DNA of 64,000 bases, taken from assembly GCA_024516155.1 (NCBI GenBank), contig JAJJXM010000020.1, forward strand, positions 682,001 through 746,000, read 5' to 3'. The notes beneath the pieces are model-generated. The model ran no database searches. It was not told where the DNA came from and was given only the letters and a program-made list of their open reading frames with translations. This DNA comes from Pyronema omphalodes (taxonomy: Eukaryota > Ascomycota > Pezizomycetes > Pezizales > Pyronemataceae). The first letter of the stretch is position 1. Each line of letters begins with the position of its first letter. Below, piece by piece: positions 1 to 12,486 of the stretch. The translations under genes were made by a program, and so were the position numbers.

Positions 1-1243
1 AATTCTCTGCATTGCTCCACCTATCTCCACCTTTTGTCCACACCTGTCCACACCACCAATTCAATTGAGAAAAAAAAACGACGGAATACATACCTCAAGG
101 ATCTCTAAGACCACAAGGAATATACATCCCTTGAGACAAGGAATACAACCCCCCCGAGGAATTACCTGAAGAAAAAACCATCACAAGAGCAGCACAACAC
201 CCCCAATATCACTCAATACCACTCACTACTGCTTCTCCGCGCAAAACTGTCGGAGTTTCAAATTTTCGTGCTGAATAATCCCAAGCTAATGCCCGGTAGC
301 TCGGAGATAGTGCGGGACAAATAACCCTGTATGGACTAGCATCCAAACCCTTCCCGCAAGCCTCGCACCCCCCCCCCCCCCCCAGTCTTCTCTAGGTTGC
401 ACCTGGTTGCTTCTCTAGCTTACACTGACTACTCACCTACCTTGTACTCCCCTCTTAGCTTGCGCTTTCTCTAGCTGCTCCCTCGTCTCTCTACAGGGCC
501 ACCACCCTCACCTGCTCTCTCTCTCTCTCTCTCTCGCTCGCTCAACGCTAGACACCGTGAACGAAGCTAGAGTAGATGCAAGCCAGCATTTGGCGCAGGA
601 CCCAGAGAACCCAGCATCCAGCATCGACTCCAGACTGAACTGAGAGAACCCAGTGCGAGGCACCAACGAAACCCAAACTATCCCGAACTCCTCCCACCTC
701 CTCCAGCAATCCTCCACTCTCTCTCCGAACCCACACCCTCCAGCTTCATCGAAATTCTGTCCTTTCGTCTCATCCCGTTCACTTCACCCATTCAGCATTC
801 TTCAAGAAGCAATCCCAGCAGACACCCCGCCCTCGTCTCTAGAACAAGAACATAAACTCTATTATCATCCTGTCCAATCAGTCGTGGGCGTCGTCATTGA
901 TCTTCAGCGTTGAACCCCGGCCGTCCATCTGGAACACCGATATCGATATTTTTGCCGCGTGTTGACACAGCTAGACACGGACCCAACCAACTCACGCCTA
1001 ACTCCCATTCAGTTCGGTAGCTTGACTACTATCAACAAGTCCGGTTGAGGCAATAATTCAAGCCTTTTCTGGCGCGACCCAAAAATATTATAGAGCTCTG
1101 CCCTCCCGCCGTTGTTTGACCCGCACCACGGTTATTACTACTTGACTCGCCTGCTTCCTGCTCCGTACATATACATACGTCGTCTATCTGTTAAAGTGAC
1201 AGCCATATCCGGCTGATCATATATACCCGCAAATTCAGCAATA
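1..1243. promoter_or_regulatory. Promoter and long pyrimidine-rich 5' leader of the Zn2Cys6 factor
   Basis: No convincing gene is visible. The plus strand is strongly C/T-rich, with a C run near 369-383 and a CT microsatellite at about 508-536, as is common for fungal promoters and transcription start regions. An 86-codon ORF (653-913) lies upstream of the start codon at 1244. If transcription begins before it, it would be an upstream ORF, but its composition looks non-coding. TATA-like AT-rich sequence is seen just upstream of 1244. The assignment as leader or promoter is inferred from position and base composition. Confidence 0.5.
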
Positions 1244-4200
1244 ATGAATCACCAATATATGAACGTCGACGACCGCACCAGTGCATCGCAACCGTACCCC
1301 GGTGACAACTTCCACCTAGGATCAACACATTCTTCACCAAACTCATTCGACGATATGGGCCACCCCGTTCCCTGGACTCCGCATATGGCTCCGCCACTTC
1401 CCACTGGTGCAGCTTCCATGAGTGGTGCCAACGGAATCCAGCAGAACAAGGCCAACCTTCCCATTCAGAAACGTCGGAGAGTTACACGGGCTTGTGATGA
1501 ATGTCGACGAAAAAAGATTAAGTGTGACGGCAAGCAGCCGTGTACTCACTGTACAGTTTATAGTTATGGTTCGTCCATTACTTCTATTTCGGCCCACGGA
1601 GGGGCGCTAGGTTTTGTCTTTGCTGATGGATGAATTTTGGAATAGAGTGTACTTATGACCAACCCTCAAATCGGCGCCGTAACCCCGCACCACAATACAT
1701 TGAAGCGCTTGAACAGAAATTACAACGCACTGAGGCAATATTAAGAACATACCTTCCAGATGTCGATATCAATTTCCCAGATTTTGACGTTGCAAAACTC
1801 CAGTCCGCAATGGCGGCTCACCAGAAAACTCCTTCAGAGTCAAGTCTTCATTCAAATATCAGCAAAGAAGACAAGGAATCATTATTAGATTCAATGGTGG
1901 AGAGCACCGGTCGATTAGATATTGACGAGACGGGCCATGTTGACTTTCACGGTCATTCCTCAGGCTTGACGTATTTGACTCATCTCAACCAGTTCGGCAA
2001 TTTCCTCGGAGAGGTGAAGATGGGCTCAGTATCGTGGCCAGTTGCCAAGGCAGGCCCTGTTTTGCCCCCGCACGGCTCGCCGCAATCCGCTTCCCACTCG
2101 CCGCAAAGTGAAAATATTTCGGATGTAACTTTGTTGCCTCCAAAAGAGACTGCAACTTTCCTTGTGAAGACTTGTCTTGACAAGGCATGTGTCTTGATGA
2201 GATTCATCCACAGACCCTCGTTTATGGCGAGAACAGACCGTCTTTATGAGATCCGCCCTGAGGACTACGATGAAGAAGACAACACTTTCCTTCCGCTATT
2301 CTACGTGGCGTTGGGTGTTGGATGTCTCTTCGTAGACGAGGGAGAGATTTCTGTCGATAATACTGCAAGTGAAGCGTAAGAACCCTTCTATGAGAAGGTG
2401 AACCATTGGCTGAATTTTTAAGTAGCATGAAATACTTCAACGCGGGACGCCGAATGATCGAAATGACCGATATCCGCGATATTTACTCGCTACAGGCTGT
2501 ACTCTTGATGACGATATACCTGCAATCTTCCACCCGAATGTCCACCTGCTACTCCTACGTCGGAATTGCACTTTCTGCGGCTGTAAGAATGGGTTTACAC
2601 AGAGCAATCCCAGAGGCGCGGTTCAACTGCATTGAGAGAGAAGTCCGCAAGCGGATATTTTGGACATGTTGGAAGATGGATACATACGTGGGGGCCATAC
2701 TAGGGTTGCCTAAAGGAATCGCGCCAGAGGATATCGACCAGGAATATCCGGCCGAAGTTGATGATGAAAACATCACAAGAGATGAGATTATTCCGCAAGC
2801 AGAAGGCACCATCTCCACCATGGCTGCAGCCAACGCACACACCAAGCTTCTTCACATTATGGCCAAGACTGTTAAATACATCTATCCGTTGAAGGGAGTC
2901 GAGGCGTCTATTTCTGCGGGAGGAAGTGGTTACAGTGTCAGCCAAGTCAAGCTGCATGAGATTGAGGTCGACTTGCAGAAGTGGTGGGATGATCTCCCCA
3001 GCGTCCTCAAGCCCGGGTCTGAGGACTCCCCAGCAAACTTCCAGAAGTCCGTATCCCAGTTGTACATTGTTATGAGTCATATATACTAACTTATGCAGGT
3101 GTCAGTACCTCTTGAAGATGTCGCACTTGCATGTGCAGATGATGCTTTACCGTCCTTTCGTCCACTACATCTCGTACCAGAAGCAGAAGGGATGTGACAA
3201 GCACTCCTACGGTATTGCCACCGCCTGTGTGGATGTCGCCAGAAAAATTATCCACACTACCGAGCAGATGCAGAAGCACGGATTGTTGAACGGTGCATAC
3301 TGGTTCACCATCTACACGACTTTCTTTTCGATCATCACCCTTGTTTACTACGTCATGGCCGGACCTCCGGACCACAACACTCTCGAGATTCAAAAGACTG
3401 CCGAAGCGGGATTGGCATGCTTGAACAGCATTAAGGACCGTAGTATGGCCGCACGGAGATGTGTAATTGCACTTGAGGTATGCTTCACTTTCATCAGGTA
3501 TTTTGTTTACAATGACTAACATGACATAGTCTCCCTTCCATGCAATGGCTGAGCGCGCCAAAAATACCCCTGCCCCTCCCATTCCCCAGAAAAAGCGCTC
3601 CCGTGCGAACTCCCGTGCAGGACCTGATGACGATGATAACCAATCATCGACACCAACCAGCCGGGCGTCCCCAGGTACGATTTCCCCTTCCGGGGCAAAG
3701 TCAAGATCGGCTGCCCATTCCCCAGCGTTGCCAACAAGATCTTCACCAACTACAAACCATCATCATCATCATAACAGACATTCACAGTCTCCCCATCATT
3801 CAAGCAACTATTCTACTTCTGCTTCATCTACCCCTCAGTCTTTGACTAGAAGATCTTCTTACGAGACGCCCAAAACAGACTTCACTACAAATGGTGTCAA
3901 ACAGGAGAGAAATAACATGAGCCAACAGAGAGCTATTTACCAGGCTCACTTGAGCGGTAGCGGTCTTCCTGACTTGAACTCAATGATGTTTAGCCCGCCT
4001 GACATGTTTTCCTTTCCCCTGATGGACCCCGCAGTCCAACAATACAATCAACAAAAACAATCCACTCCTGCCTACCAAAACATGCCACCCTTCGGTAACC
4101 ATCTTGAAGGAAACGTCCTCGGTCCTATTCCTCCCTATCTTCTACAAGGCTCTTCTCAGAACATGAACGACTCATCAATGGATGATCCTTCCGATAATGT

Positions 4201-4351
4201 TCAGAATGAAAACTCGAACGGAGTACAGGGAGGTATGATGAACGGAGGGTTCTACCCCGGAAACGGTAGACCCGCTGGTCCGATTGTCGCAGACTTCTTT
4301 GGTGATGGGTGGGATGATACAATGATGCAGAGTGAGTTCCGGAGCTCATAG
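1244..4351 (+). CDS. Zn2Cys6 transcription factor, Asg1-like, five exons
   Basis: A fungal binuclear zinc cluster regulator, expected to act in the nucleus. My model has exons 1244-1568, 1646-2375, 2423-3061, 3099-3477 and 3530-4351, giving 964 aa with every phase matching. The cluster is C84-x2-C87-x6-C94-x5-C100-x2-C103-x6-C110, and intron 1 separates the sixth cysteine from the other five. A short coiled-coil linker follows ([15 protein letters not shown]), then the fungal-specific middle homology region ([14 protein letters not shown]..., [20 protein letters not shown]). The C-terminus is a long Ser/His/Asn-rich low-complexity tail. The sequence [19 protein letters not shown] resembles yeast Asg1 and its filamentous relatives. 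Annotation pipelines sometimes label such genes XlnR-like, but the cluster differs from XlnR as I remember it. The exon 3 donor is uncertain: GTACAT at 3062 leaves only a 37-nt intron, and upstream in-phase donors exist at 3059 and 3047. The target pathway cannot be inferred. Confidence 0.88.
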
Positions 4352-5278
4352 GGTGGCTTTACGGAGCTCCTGTATGCATAAAATGGTACCATAAGCCCAG
4401 CGGCCTTTGGAGCTCAAATACGAGAGAAAAAGAAAGAGAGAAAGAAAGGGAGAAACAACCGGCAAGAACACCGGTAGAACGAGAAGAAGAAGAAAGACGA
4501 CTTTCATTTGTTCAACAATACCAATTTCCTTTGTTGTTTTTTTTTGTTTTGTTTTTCAAGCGGTCACGGCGTTACAACGTTCTCTGGTTATAATGGGATA
4601 GATTTCTTTTGTCTTGCCTTTTTTTTGCACAACTGCAGCAGTAAATGATTTTTTTACTGTTGACATTATCGTTGAAAGCTGGGATTTGGGAGTTGGTAAG
4701 GTGTGGATGCTTGAGAAGTGTTTTTTTGTTTTTTCCCCCGCAAAGTTTATGATTGATTGATTGATGCAATGGGCCTAGCTAGGAGGAATACGGAGGAATA
4801 CGGTGGGATACCAAGGGAGGGAGGAATTGGCAGTGATTGTAGATAGGAAGAACGTGGAACATGGATTCTGGATCCTGGAATCGCGAACCAGGAATAGGGA
4901 AGAGGATATTGGGAAATGTAAATACTGATCATATTTACGGAGGATTCAATGAATTTGGGGATTTGGGGATTTTATTTACGGTTGGTAGGCATAGTGATGC
5001 ATTTGGATTTAGGATTTTAGGATTTAGGATTTAGGACTTGGGGTTTAGGATTTGGAATATTATAGCATACCATACCATACCATAGCATATCATATCATAT
5101 CGTAGCTATAAAATAGGAAATTACTACAACCTACTACTTATGATGTAATAAAAAATCATCATCAGCATCATCATCAGCATCGTTATCGTTACTTGGGGTT
5201 CGGTTTGTGGTTGGTTTGTGGTTGTTATTTGTTGGTTGTTTGTTGGTTGTTTATTGGTTGTTTGTTGGCTTGGAGGTG

Positions 5279-5322
5279 GTTTCGTGGTTTCGTGGTTTCG
5301 TGATTTCGTGATTTCGTGATTT
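5279..5322. repeat. Minisatellite, 8-bp unit GTTTCGTG
   Basis: About five head-to-tail units of GTTTCGTG, drifting to ATTTCGTG, read directly from the sequence. It sits just after a 12-bp TTGGTTGTTTGT-like repeat (about 5225-5270). Confidence 0.8.
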
Positions 5323-5422
5323 TTGTTGGGGCTTGGATATGTTTTGAGAGATTCGGGGATCCGGGGATTTCTTCGATCTGGTATTCTTGGTTCTGGAATT
5401 ATTGGTTCTGGATCCCTGGGTT

Positions 5423-5614
5423 CATAGTATCATAGTATCGTAGTATCGTAGTATCGTAGTATCGTAGTATCGTAGTATCATAGTATCGTAGTATCGAGGA
5501 TTCATAGTATCGTAGTATCGTGGTATCGTAGTATCGTAGTATCGTAGTATCGTAGTATCGTAGTATCGTAGTATCGTAGTATCGTAGTCTCATAGTATCG
5601 TAGTATCGTAGTAT
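5423..5614. repeat. Minisatellite, 8-bp unit GTATCGTA
   Basis: About two dozen head-to-tail units of an 8-bp motif, with CATAGTAT and GGTATCGT variants. Because 8 is not a multiple of 3, the array encodes an 8-residue peptide repeat in the minus frames and stays open without being a gene. Confidence 0.9.
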
Positions 5615-5705
5615 CACTAGTTCCAATGATTCCAATTAGGTCAACTAGGTTAACTAGGTCAACTAGGTTAACTTGTTTTAGTGAATCGGTGATACAGAGA
5701 TCAAT

Positions 5706-5758
5706 TCGTACATTGATACATTGATACATTGATACATCGATACATCGATACATTGATT
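5706..5758. repeat. Minisatellite, 8-bp unit TACATTGA
   Basis: About six units of TACATTGA/TACATCGA. The sequence that follows (GTGATTTT twice, then CAGTGATA-like units) also has an 8-bp step and leads into the CCAATAAT array. Confidence 0.85.
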
Positions 5759-5802
5759 CGGTGATTTTGTGATTTTGTGTCGGTGACACAGTGATACAGT
5801 GA

Positions 5803-5982
5803 TCCAATAATCCAATAATCCAATAATCCAATAATCCAATAATCCAATAATCCAATAATCCAATAATCCAATAATCCAATAATCCAATAATCCAATAATC
5901 CAATAATCCAATAATCCAATAATCCAATAATCCAATAATCCAATAATCCAATAATCCAATAATCCAATAATCCAATAATCCA
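5803..5982. repeat. Minisatellite, 8-bp unit CCAATAAT
   Basis: About 22 essentially perfect head-to-tail copies. All three minus-strand frames stay open through it, encoding repeats of WIIGLLDY, which explains three overlapping apparent ORFs. There is no sign of a start context, codon bias or flanking coding sequence. Confidence 0.95.
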
Positions 5983-8184
5983 AGACATGAACCACCTCGA
6001 AGTTTTGAACTTTATCGTGAACTGCGTGGTTATATATGATGACTGTGGGGCATCGTCGTGCATCATGCTACATCATGCTACATCATGCTGCATCATGGGT
6101 TGTCACTCGGGACTGTGTGCGAGGAGGTGGAAGGATGGTAGTGGGGTGATAGTGGGGTGGGTGGATGGGTGCATGGCGAAAAAATACAGAGCAGTATACA
6201 ATTCCAGTATCCAGTATATCGACCCCAAACCCTCTTGATCCGGGGAGCTGATAACAGCAAGCCTAATACGGGGCGACATAGACATAGGTAAGGATCATAT
6301 GTATAATTTGTAGAGTTATGTAATTGTTTATCTATTTTTGTACATGGACATTGAGACTATTGGGGTAATAATATATGTGGATTGGTAATTACCTACATGT
6401 ATGTACTTAGTGAAAAAAAAAAAATTTCTTAGATCGAAAGTTTGATGGGTGATGGATGTAAAGTAACCGGTAAATGAAAGATGATATGGAGTTGTTATAT
6501 ATTACCTGGGATTACTCAGGGGATTCTGTGGGATAGATATTATGGTTGTTGCGGTTTGGCTATTGATATATATGTACGATTAATAAATGCGCCGTTTTGG
6601 CTTTTGGATATAATTTTCGATGCTGGTATCGAGGTGGTGGTAATGCACCACCCCGAGTCACTCGAATGCATGTAAACTGTAGGGACGATCGACTCACGAA
6701 AGCGATCTTGGAATATTTGGCGGCCACTTAGATTGGCAGGCGGTACGAGTAGAGGCGCAAGAGCTGGAAATTGTGTATAGCTTTTTCCTTCTTTTTGTTC
6801 TCTTTTCTTATCAGTTTCTTTTGTTTTCTCCGAAGAGGATATGGCGTGTTCGTAGGGTCCGCTAATTTTAAGCGACGCTCACTTCTTTCTTTCTCTGCTG
6901 TTTTCTTGCGAGATTGTCTATACTTTTGTTTTTTCTGCGTGGGGACGATTGGGGGGTAGGAGATTGGGGTTCCGCATTAGGAGGCTCCGCCCTCGAGGAC
7001 AGGATTTGGTTGTGCCGAGTTGGTATTTAGTTTCCCGCATAGGTCTTAAAGGCCTCGAACGGTGTATGATTAAAATGTAATGTAAAATGTGCTGCTCAGA
7101 GCTGTGCTGAATTTACGGTGTTGACAGATATTACAGTAATGTTTGCACATGCTATAAATTATTATTTACTCAATAATCATATATTTGGATAATATACATA
7201 TAGATTTATCACGTTGCGGTGGGCCGTGGTGTGGTGAATTGCGCTGTGTCTTCGGTTTGATATTTTTTTCACGACTATGCCACATCTGAACAACCAATGA
7301 ACCGCTTGAGGTAATTTTTGTACTGGGTCCTTCGGGGTGTAAAGTCCGCTAACATGTTATCATACAATTTTATTGATGAAAGTATATATAAGCCATATGA
7401 TTATTTCATTTTCCTTGGTTATGCCTCTGTTGTGATAATAATCCCACGTCATGGGCTTATCGTTATCCAACACTGCAAGTGAAATTACGGAAAACTCCAG
7501 ACTTCTAAGCGTAGTTGTATTTAACCCCAGGCTACACGGATAATTGTTTAATCTCGATGGATAACCATCGCCAAATGGAACCAATTCTTCTCTTCTTCAC
7601 TCCTTCTCTTTCTCCATTCCCATAAATAATCAAATCCATAAAACCATTCGAAATCAATTTTAGAATAAAAAAGACTAAAATTATTGCCACAATGGTAGTG
7701 TGAGTTGCGGTTAGGCCTAATCGTTATATGGTATCGCACTGCAACCTACAAATTTAACTTCAGTTTTAACCTTCTGCTGCCTGTTATACCCTCTTTTTAA
7801 CGGAAGCTCCAGGGTCTTGTTGTTTATGCACATTACAAATTACTTAGACCACCAACCACCAACTCAATTCAGAAACGATATATATGTAATATAGATAAAG
7901 CAGGCAAAAGTCATTACATCGTAAATAAGCGAGCATAATAATAAAAATAAAGCACCAGACGTATGTTACTCCCAAAACAAAAGATTATCCTATCCCAGCA
8001 AAGCACCAAATAAGAAAACCGAAACATTCCCCGACCAACCGCAAGTTCATCCATCCTTGCTGATAATGATTCTCACAAAATTTCCTTCAAATTTCCCCCC
8101 GATGACAAGACTGCTGAACATAAAAAATATCGAGATAAAGAAAAGGAAAAACCGAGTGCAGCGACAGAAATTTAAAATGTCCCC

Positions 8185-11100
8185 TCAATCCTCTTCATCA
8201 AACAATGTCTCGAAGCCTTGAAAGTCGTCAATGAAAAACGGATCCGTGATGAGCATGTACGGTTCAGCTGCATCGGCTAGAAGCGGCTTGGGGTGTCCAT
8301 CGATAGCCCCAGCGGCAAGAAGTAGTTGAGCAGTAACGTCATGACCTTTCCTGAATGCCCATGTCAACGCAGTGCAGCCCCATTTGTCCTTCGAGTTGAT
8401 ATCGATACCATCAGCCTGGAGGAGTAGTTTCACAACTGAATCGTGACCTTTATCGGACGCCAATATCAACGCAGTGCGGGCGTCATTGTCCTGCGAGTTT
8501 ATGTCGATACCATCAGTCTGGAGGAGTAGTTTCACAACTGAATCGTGACCTCCAAAGGACGCCCAAATCAACGCAGTGCGGTCAATTTTGTCCTTCGAGT
8601 TGATATCGATACCATCAGCCTGGAGGAGTAGTTTAACAATTGAATCATGGCCGTTCTGTGATGCCCATGTCAACGCAGGGCGGCCGTCATTGTCCTTGGA
8701 GTTGATGTCGATACCATCAGCCTGGAGGAGTAGTTTAACAACTGCATGGTGACCTTCATCGGACGCCCATATCAACGCAGTGCAGCCCCATTTTTCCTTC
8801 GAGTTGATATCGATACCATCAGCCTGGAGGAGTAGTTTAACAATTGAATCATGGCCGTTCTGTGATGCCCATGTCAACGCAGTGCGGCCGTCATTGTCCT
8901 TGGAGTTGATGTCGATACCATCAGCCTGGAGGAGTAGTTTAACAACTGCATGGTGACCTTCATCGGACGCCCATATCAACGCAGTGCAGCCGTCATCGTC
9001 CTTCGAGTTGATATCGATACCATCAGCCTGGAGGAGTAGTTCAATAACTGAATTGTGACCTTTCCTGAATGCCCATGTCAACGCAGTGCAGCCGTCATCG
9101 TCCTTCGAGTTGATATCGATACCATCAGCCTGGAGGAGTAGTTTCACAACAGAATCATGGCCATTTTGTGATGCACATCTCAACGCAGTGCGGCCCCATA
9201 ACTCCTTGGAGTTGATATCGATACCACCAGCCTGGAGGAGTAGTTTCACAACTGAATCATGGCCGAATTCTGATGCAAATATCAACGCAGTGCGGCCGTC
9301 ATTGTCCTTCGAGTTAATGTCGATACCATCAGCCTGGAGGAGTAGTTTAACAACTGAATCGTGACCTTTATAAGACGCCCATATCAACGCAGAGTAACTG
9401 CTAATATCCATGAGATTGACAGAAACCCCCTTGTCCAACAGAATCCGCACAATTTCACTCTTTCCAACCTTTGATGACTGTAACAACATTGTACTACCAC
9501 CCAAGCTGGCATTATAATCAATGGTTGAACCAGATTCGTCAAGAAGACATCGGAAAGCATTCTCAAGGCCACAGCTGATCGCAAACTGTAAGCGAAGATG
9601 CATCTGGCTTTCAGGAATGTATTCGTGTTTTTTGCTATTCCTGACATTGTACCATCCATTAAACGGAGACAAGAATGTTGAGCGTAATCCAGTCGAAATT
9701 CGATTTCGATTTATGCTATCTGGAAAAAACGCATTGATCATATCCGCGGTGCGGTCATTCTGGTCCCGTAGGTGGTGCCCGAAGTTCTCGATTGCGTAAT
9801 CCAGGAGGCAGAATCTCGTCCGGCGTATATTGTCGATGTTCCAAGGGATTTCTAGTTCTGAAGAGTCTATTTCATGTTCATCATCATTGAAGCACATGTA
9901 TTGTAGACATTTATGCGCTATCTCGGTATGGCCATCCGGGAATATTTCGCCGCTATTATGTAATTCTGTCAGGTGATCGTGAAGCGATTTGTGAACAAGA
10001 CGCACAGTAGACGTCTCTTCATCAATGACGACCAGACCAAGGCACCAATCTATTAGTGATTTCTGTGAAGGAAAGTTTCTCCAGTCGACTGTCTTATCGT
10101 ACGAAACAGACAGTTTTCCTGTTTGCATGTTGGTCGGAGCGATCGTAACGGACAGGGCATGGCGTAACTCGGTGATTGTTAGTGGGCGCTGGGCGAGAAA
10201 TGTCCACTTGAGGACATCCATCGCTTTTTTGGATCTCTGGGGTTTCTGGTTGTTGATCCTTTTCATCGTGCTGTCAAACGCTGTTTCGAGTTTCGTGGGC
10301 ATATTACGGAGCGCGTCGCTTCGTGTGCTGATAGTTGTCTCGTCCAATACGGTTTGTATTTGCATTTCAGCCAGTAGGAACCTGTATTGAATCAGTTTAT
10401 TAGCAGTATTCCATAACAACTATCCGAGGCCACCGGCGGCACCGAAATCATCCATAATCGAGACTTCGATATCGATACACCTGATGTAGGAAACTCACAT
10501 TCCGTCAGAATTAGCCACAATCGTATCCAGAATTTCGCTCCTGAGATCCTCATCCATACATTCGCTGTCATCGTCGACGTCGATCTCGTGGGAAATATAT
10601 GTCTTAATATCCTCTGGGTGCGCCTTCAAACATATGTGGTCGACAGAGCCAATTCCGGGATTCCGCTTCATGAGTTCCTCCCAGTTAATATGCGGTCTTG
10701 TCGTGAAGAATATATGGATTCCATTCTGTTGTCCACCTTGCCCACTTTCTCTTGATATCTTTGCCAGTGTTTCTATGAACTCTGCCCGGTACCGCGCTGT
10801 ACACTCGTCCAATGCATCAATGCAGATGTAGAAATTTCGAAGCTGCTTTACGCTTTCAACCATTAATCGACATCCTTCTTCTAGACCAATGCTTTTCTGT
10901 TCTCTGAGATGCCCTTTCAATGAAGAGATGATATCTGCAGGTAACAGCCTCGAGTTGTTGAGCTTCAATATGATCTGCTTCAGGAGCACGCCAATCATGT
11001 TCACAGGAGTAAAGCTATCTTCACTTTGGTAATCACAGTACACGCAGGCTACACAAGCTCTTTCGTCCAATAAGCACTGTTTCTCGAGATGATCGAAGAC

Positions 11101-12158
11101 GAGGGTACTGTGCAAGGCAATGCAATGTCAGTGACTGTTGAACCGTGAAAGTCACAGGATTCACAACGCACCAGATGACAGACTTGCCCGCCCCAGGCAT
11201 CCCAGAGCATGCCAGAACAGAATTTTCCTTTGAATCTTGGGATTCGCTTTCGCTCCATTTCTGGAATGCCGGTTCGAGTAGAAACCAACTGCCGGTTCCG
11301 TCAAGCCGGTTTTGGCGAATGTCTTGATGTCTTTTGTGGGGTTCTAGCGGTGATATCAAAGGCATTATCCGCCCAATATCGTTATCTGTAGTCTATCAGT
11401 GTGAAGCGCGACCATGGCTTTTGGTGGAGTGACCTTGTAATGTCTTTTGAACGTCACCGATACCGAGTGAGATTGTATGGACTTCTTTGAAGCTGAACTG
11501 AGACAGGTCGGTAACCAGAGCCTTAATCTCCGAGATTTTTGTCATTTCAGTTTGCAAATTATCGGGTACCGCCATTGATATGCCCTGAAGCGCGCTGGCA
11601 ATCTTCTCCATCTCTTTCCGGTTCTCGTCGAGCTGCAAAATGACTGCTGACGATTTTTGGGACACGAGCTCACTATCCAGTGTTAGACGCGCCAGCTTCT
11701 GAGTGAATTCAAGGTAAATGCGCATACTAATTCTTGATCGCCATCGAGAACTGAAAAATATTCGCAAAACGCTGTAGAGCAACTATCGTATGTTGAACTT
11801 CGTCCTTCTTGAGCGGCCACCTCATCCGTGTAACCCAACCTGGCAACTTCTTATTCAAGCAGGCTTCCGAAAGTTCTGTCAGTTTCCTAGAGAGTTCCTC
11901 CAGCTGGTATTTACAAGCTTGCACTGCGTTGAACAGCACACAAGAACTGTCCAACTTGCGTCCCCGAAGATCATCCTTCTTCAGAAAGCCTACAAAACTC
12001 TCAAGAACTTGGCGCAATGCTGTAACTTCTTGATAAAGGCTCTGAACCTCGCCTGGAGCTGATTGAACGCCATCAGCGTAGTCTTTCAAAGTCGTGGCGA
12101 TCTGGCCGGCAAGACTAAGGAACCCAGCTACGGCAGCCGCGATGCTGAGCGGATCCAT
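8185..12158 (-). CDS. NACHT-ankyrin STAND receptor (NLR), copy 1, 10 near-identical repeats
   Basis: A fungal NOD-like receptor. On the minus strand my exons are 12158-11728, 11672-11434, 11385-11172, 11107-10499 and 10381-8185 (1229 aa), with all phases consistent. Domain order: an N-terminal HeLo-like/STAND N-domain starting MDPLSIAAAVAGFLSLAG; a linker; a NACHT NTPase with Walker A GMPGAGKS, Walker B FYICIDALDEC and a sensor-like FFTTRPH; a helical region; then ankyrin repeats ending in FDEED. Ten repeat units of 34 aa (GHDSVVKLLLQADGIDINSK type) are almost identical. A 26-codon upstream extension (ATG at 12236) is possible, but MDPLS is the usual family start. Such proteins are linked to non-self recognition and regulated cell death in fungi; the ligand here is unknown. 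Gene A lies divergently upstream. The paralogue is at 27414-30972. Confidence 0.9.
8345..9400 (-). repeat. 102-bp tandem repeats encoding the ankyrin array
   Basis: Ten units of 102 bp (34 codons) with high identity even at silent positions. Units 4-5 and 6-7 form a nested 204-bp duplication: the DEGHHAV...QNGHDSI pair occurs twice. Differences cluster in the turn after GIDINSK and in the two residues before the next GHD. Confidence 0.9.
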
Positions 12159-12447
12159 ATCTCTTTGAAAGTGTCGGCAGCGTAGTAGACTAGCAATACC
12201 GTGGATGGAGAATACGTGTATGGCGGTCGAGAACAATAGTTATCGGTAACAGATCAATCGGTGTGATGGTGGACTTAAAGGCGGGCGCAACCCCGCAGGC
12301 TGCGCATTCCTAATCCATGTCGAGGCTCTGCAGTTCATGCAGGCCATGCACGTAATGTCATGGGTGAGACTGTCGGCTGAGAACTATAGTGAAAACTTTC
12401 ACCCCAAAAGTTCATCAGTTACATGACAAAAAAATACACAGAAATAG
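12159..12447. promoter_or_regulatory. Shared intergenic region between NLR copy 1 and gene A
   Basis: About 290 bp separate the NLR start (minus) from the region of gene A (plus), so the two may share a bidirectional promoter. The equivalent region of the right arm (about 27140-27413) is similar, including the motif ACATGACAAAAAAA. No specific operator can be named. Confidence 0.4.
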
Positions 12448-12486
12448 ATGGAAGAAAAACAGATTACCTCTAGCTGCTCGCCTAGG

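Larger units (their letters stand above)
4352..7309. other. 3' flank plus minisatellite-rich intergenic DNA
   Basis: No gene is supported. After the transcription factor there is A/T-rich 3' flank. From about 5200 to 6100 nearly everything is short tandem repeat (listed separately). A 10-bp repeat (CATCATGCTA, about 4 units) lies at about 6060-6097 and a 9-bp repeat (AGGTCAACT/AGGTTAACT) at about 5637-5673. From 6100 to 7309 the sequence is AT-rich with homopolymer T and A runs, and I see nothing coding in it. Apparent ORFs of 80-157 codons here are artefacts of the repeats. Confidence 0.6.

Noticed and set aside
653..913. 86-codon ORF upstream of the zinc cluster gene
   Set aside because: Pro/Ser-rich as expected from C/T-rich leader DNA. 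Kept only as a possible uORF.
5502..6066. Three overlapping minus-strand ORFs rich in WIIGLLDY and TILRYYD repeats
   Set aside because: They are translations of 8-bp minisatellites. Any stop-free 8-bp unit gives open frames in every register, and there is no independent coding evidence.
9086..9364. Plus-strand ORF opposite the ankyrin repeats
   Set aside because: Antisense shadow of the repeats; the minus frame has clear ankyrin motifs.
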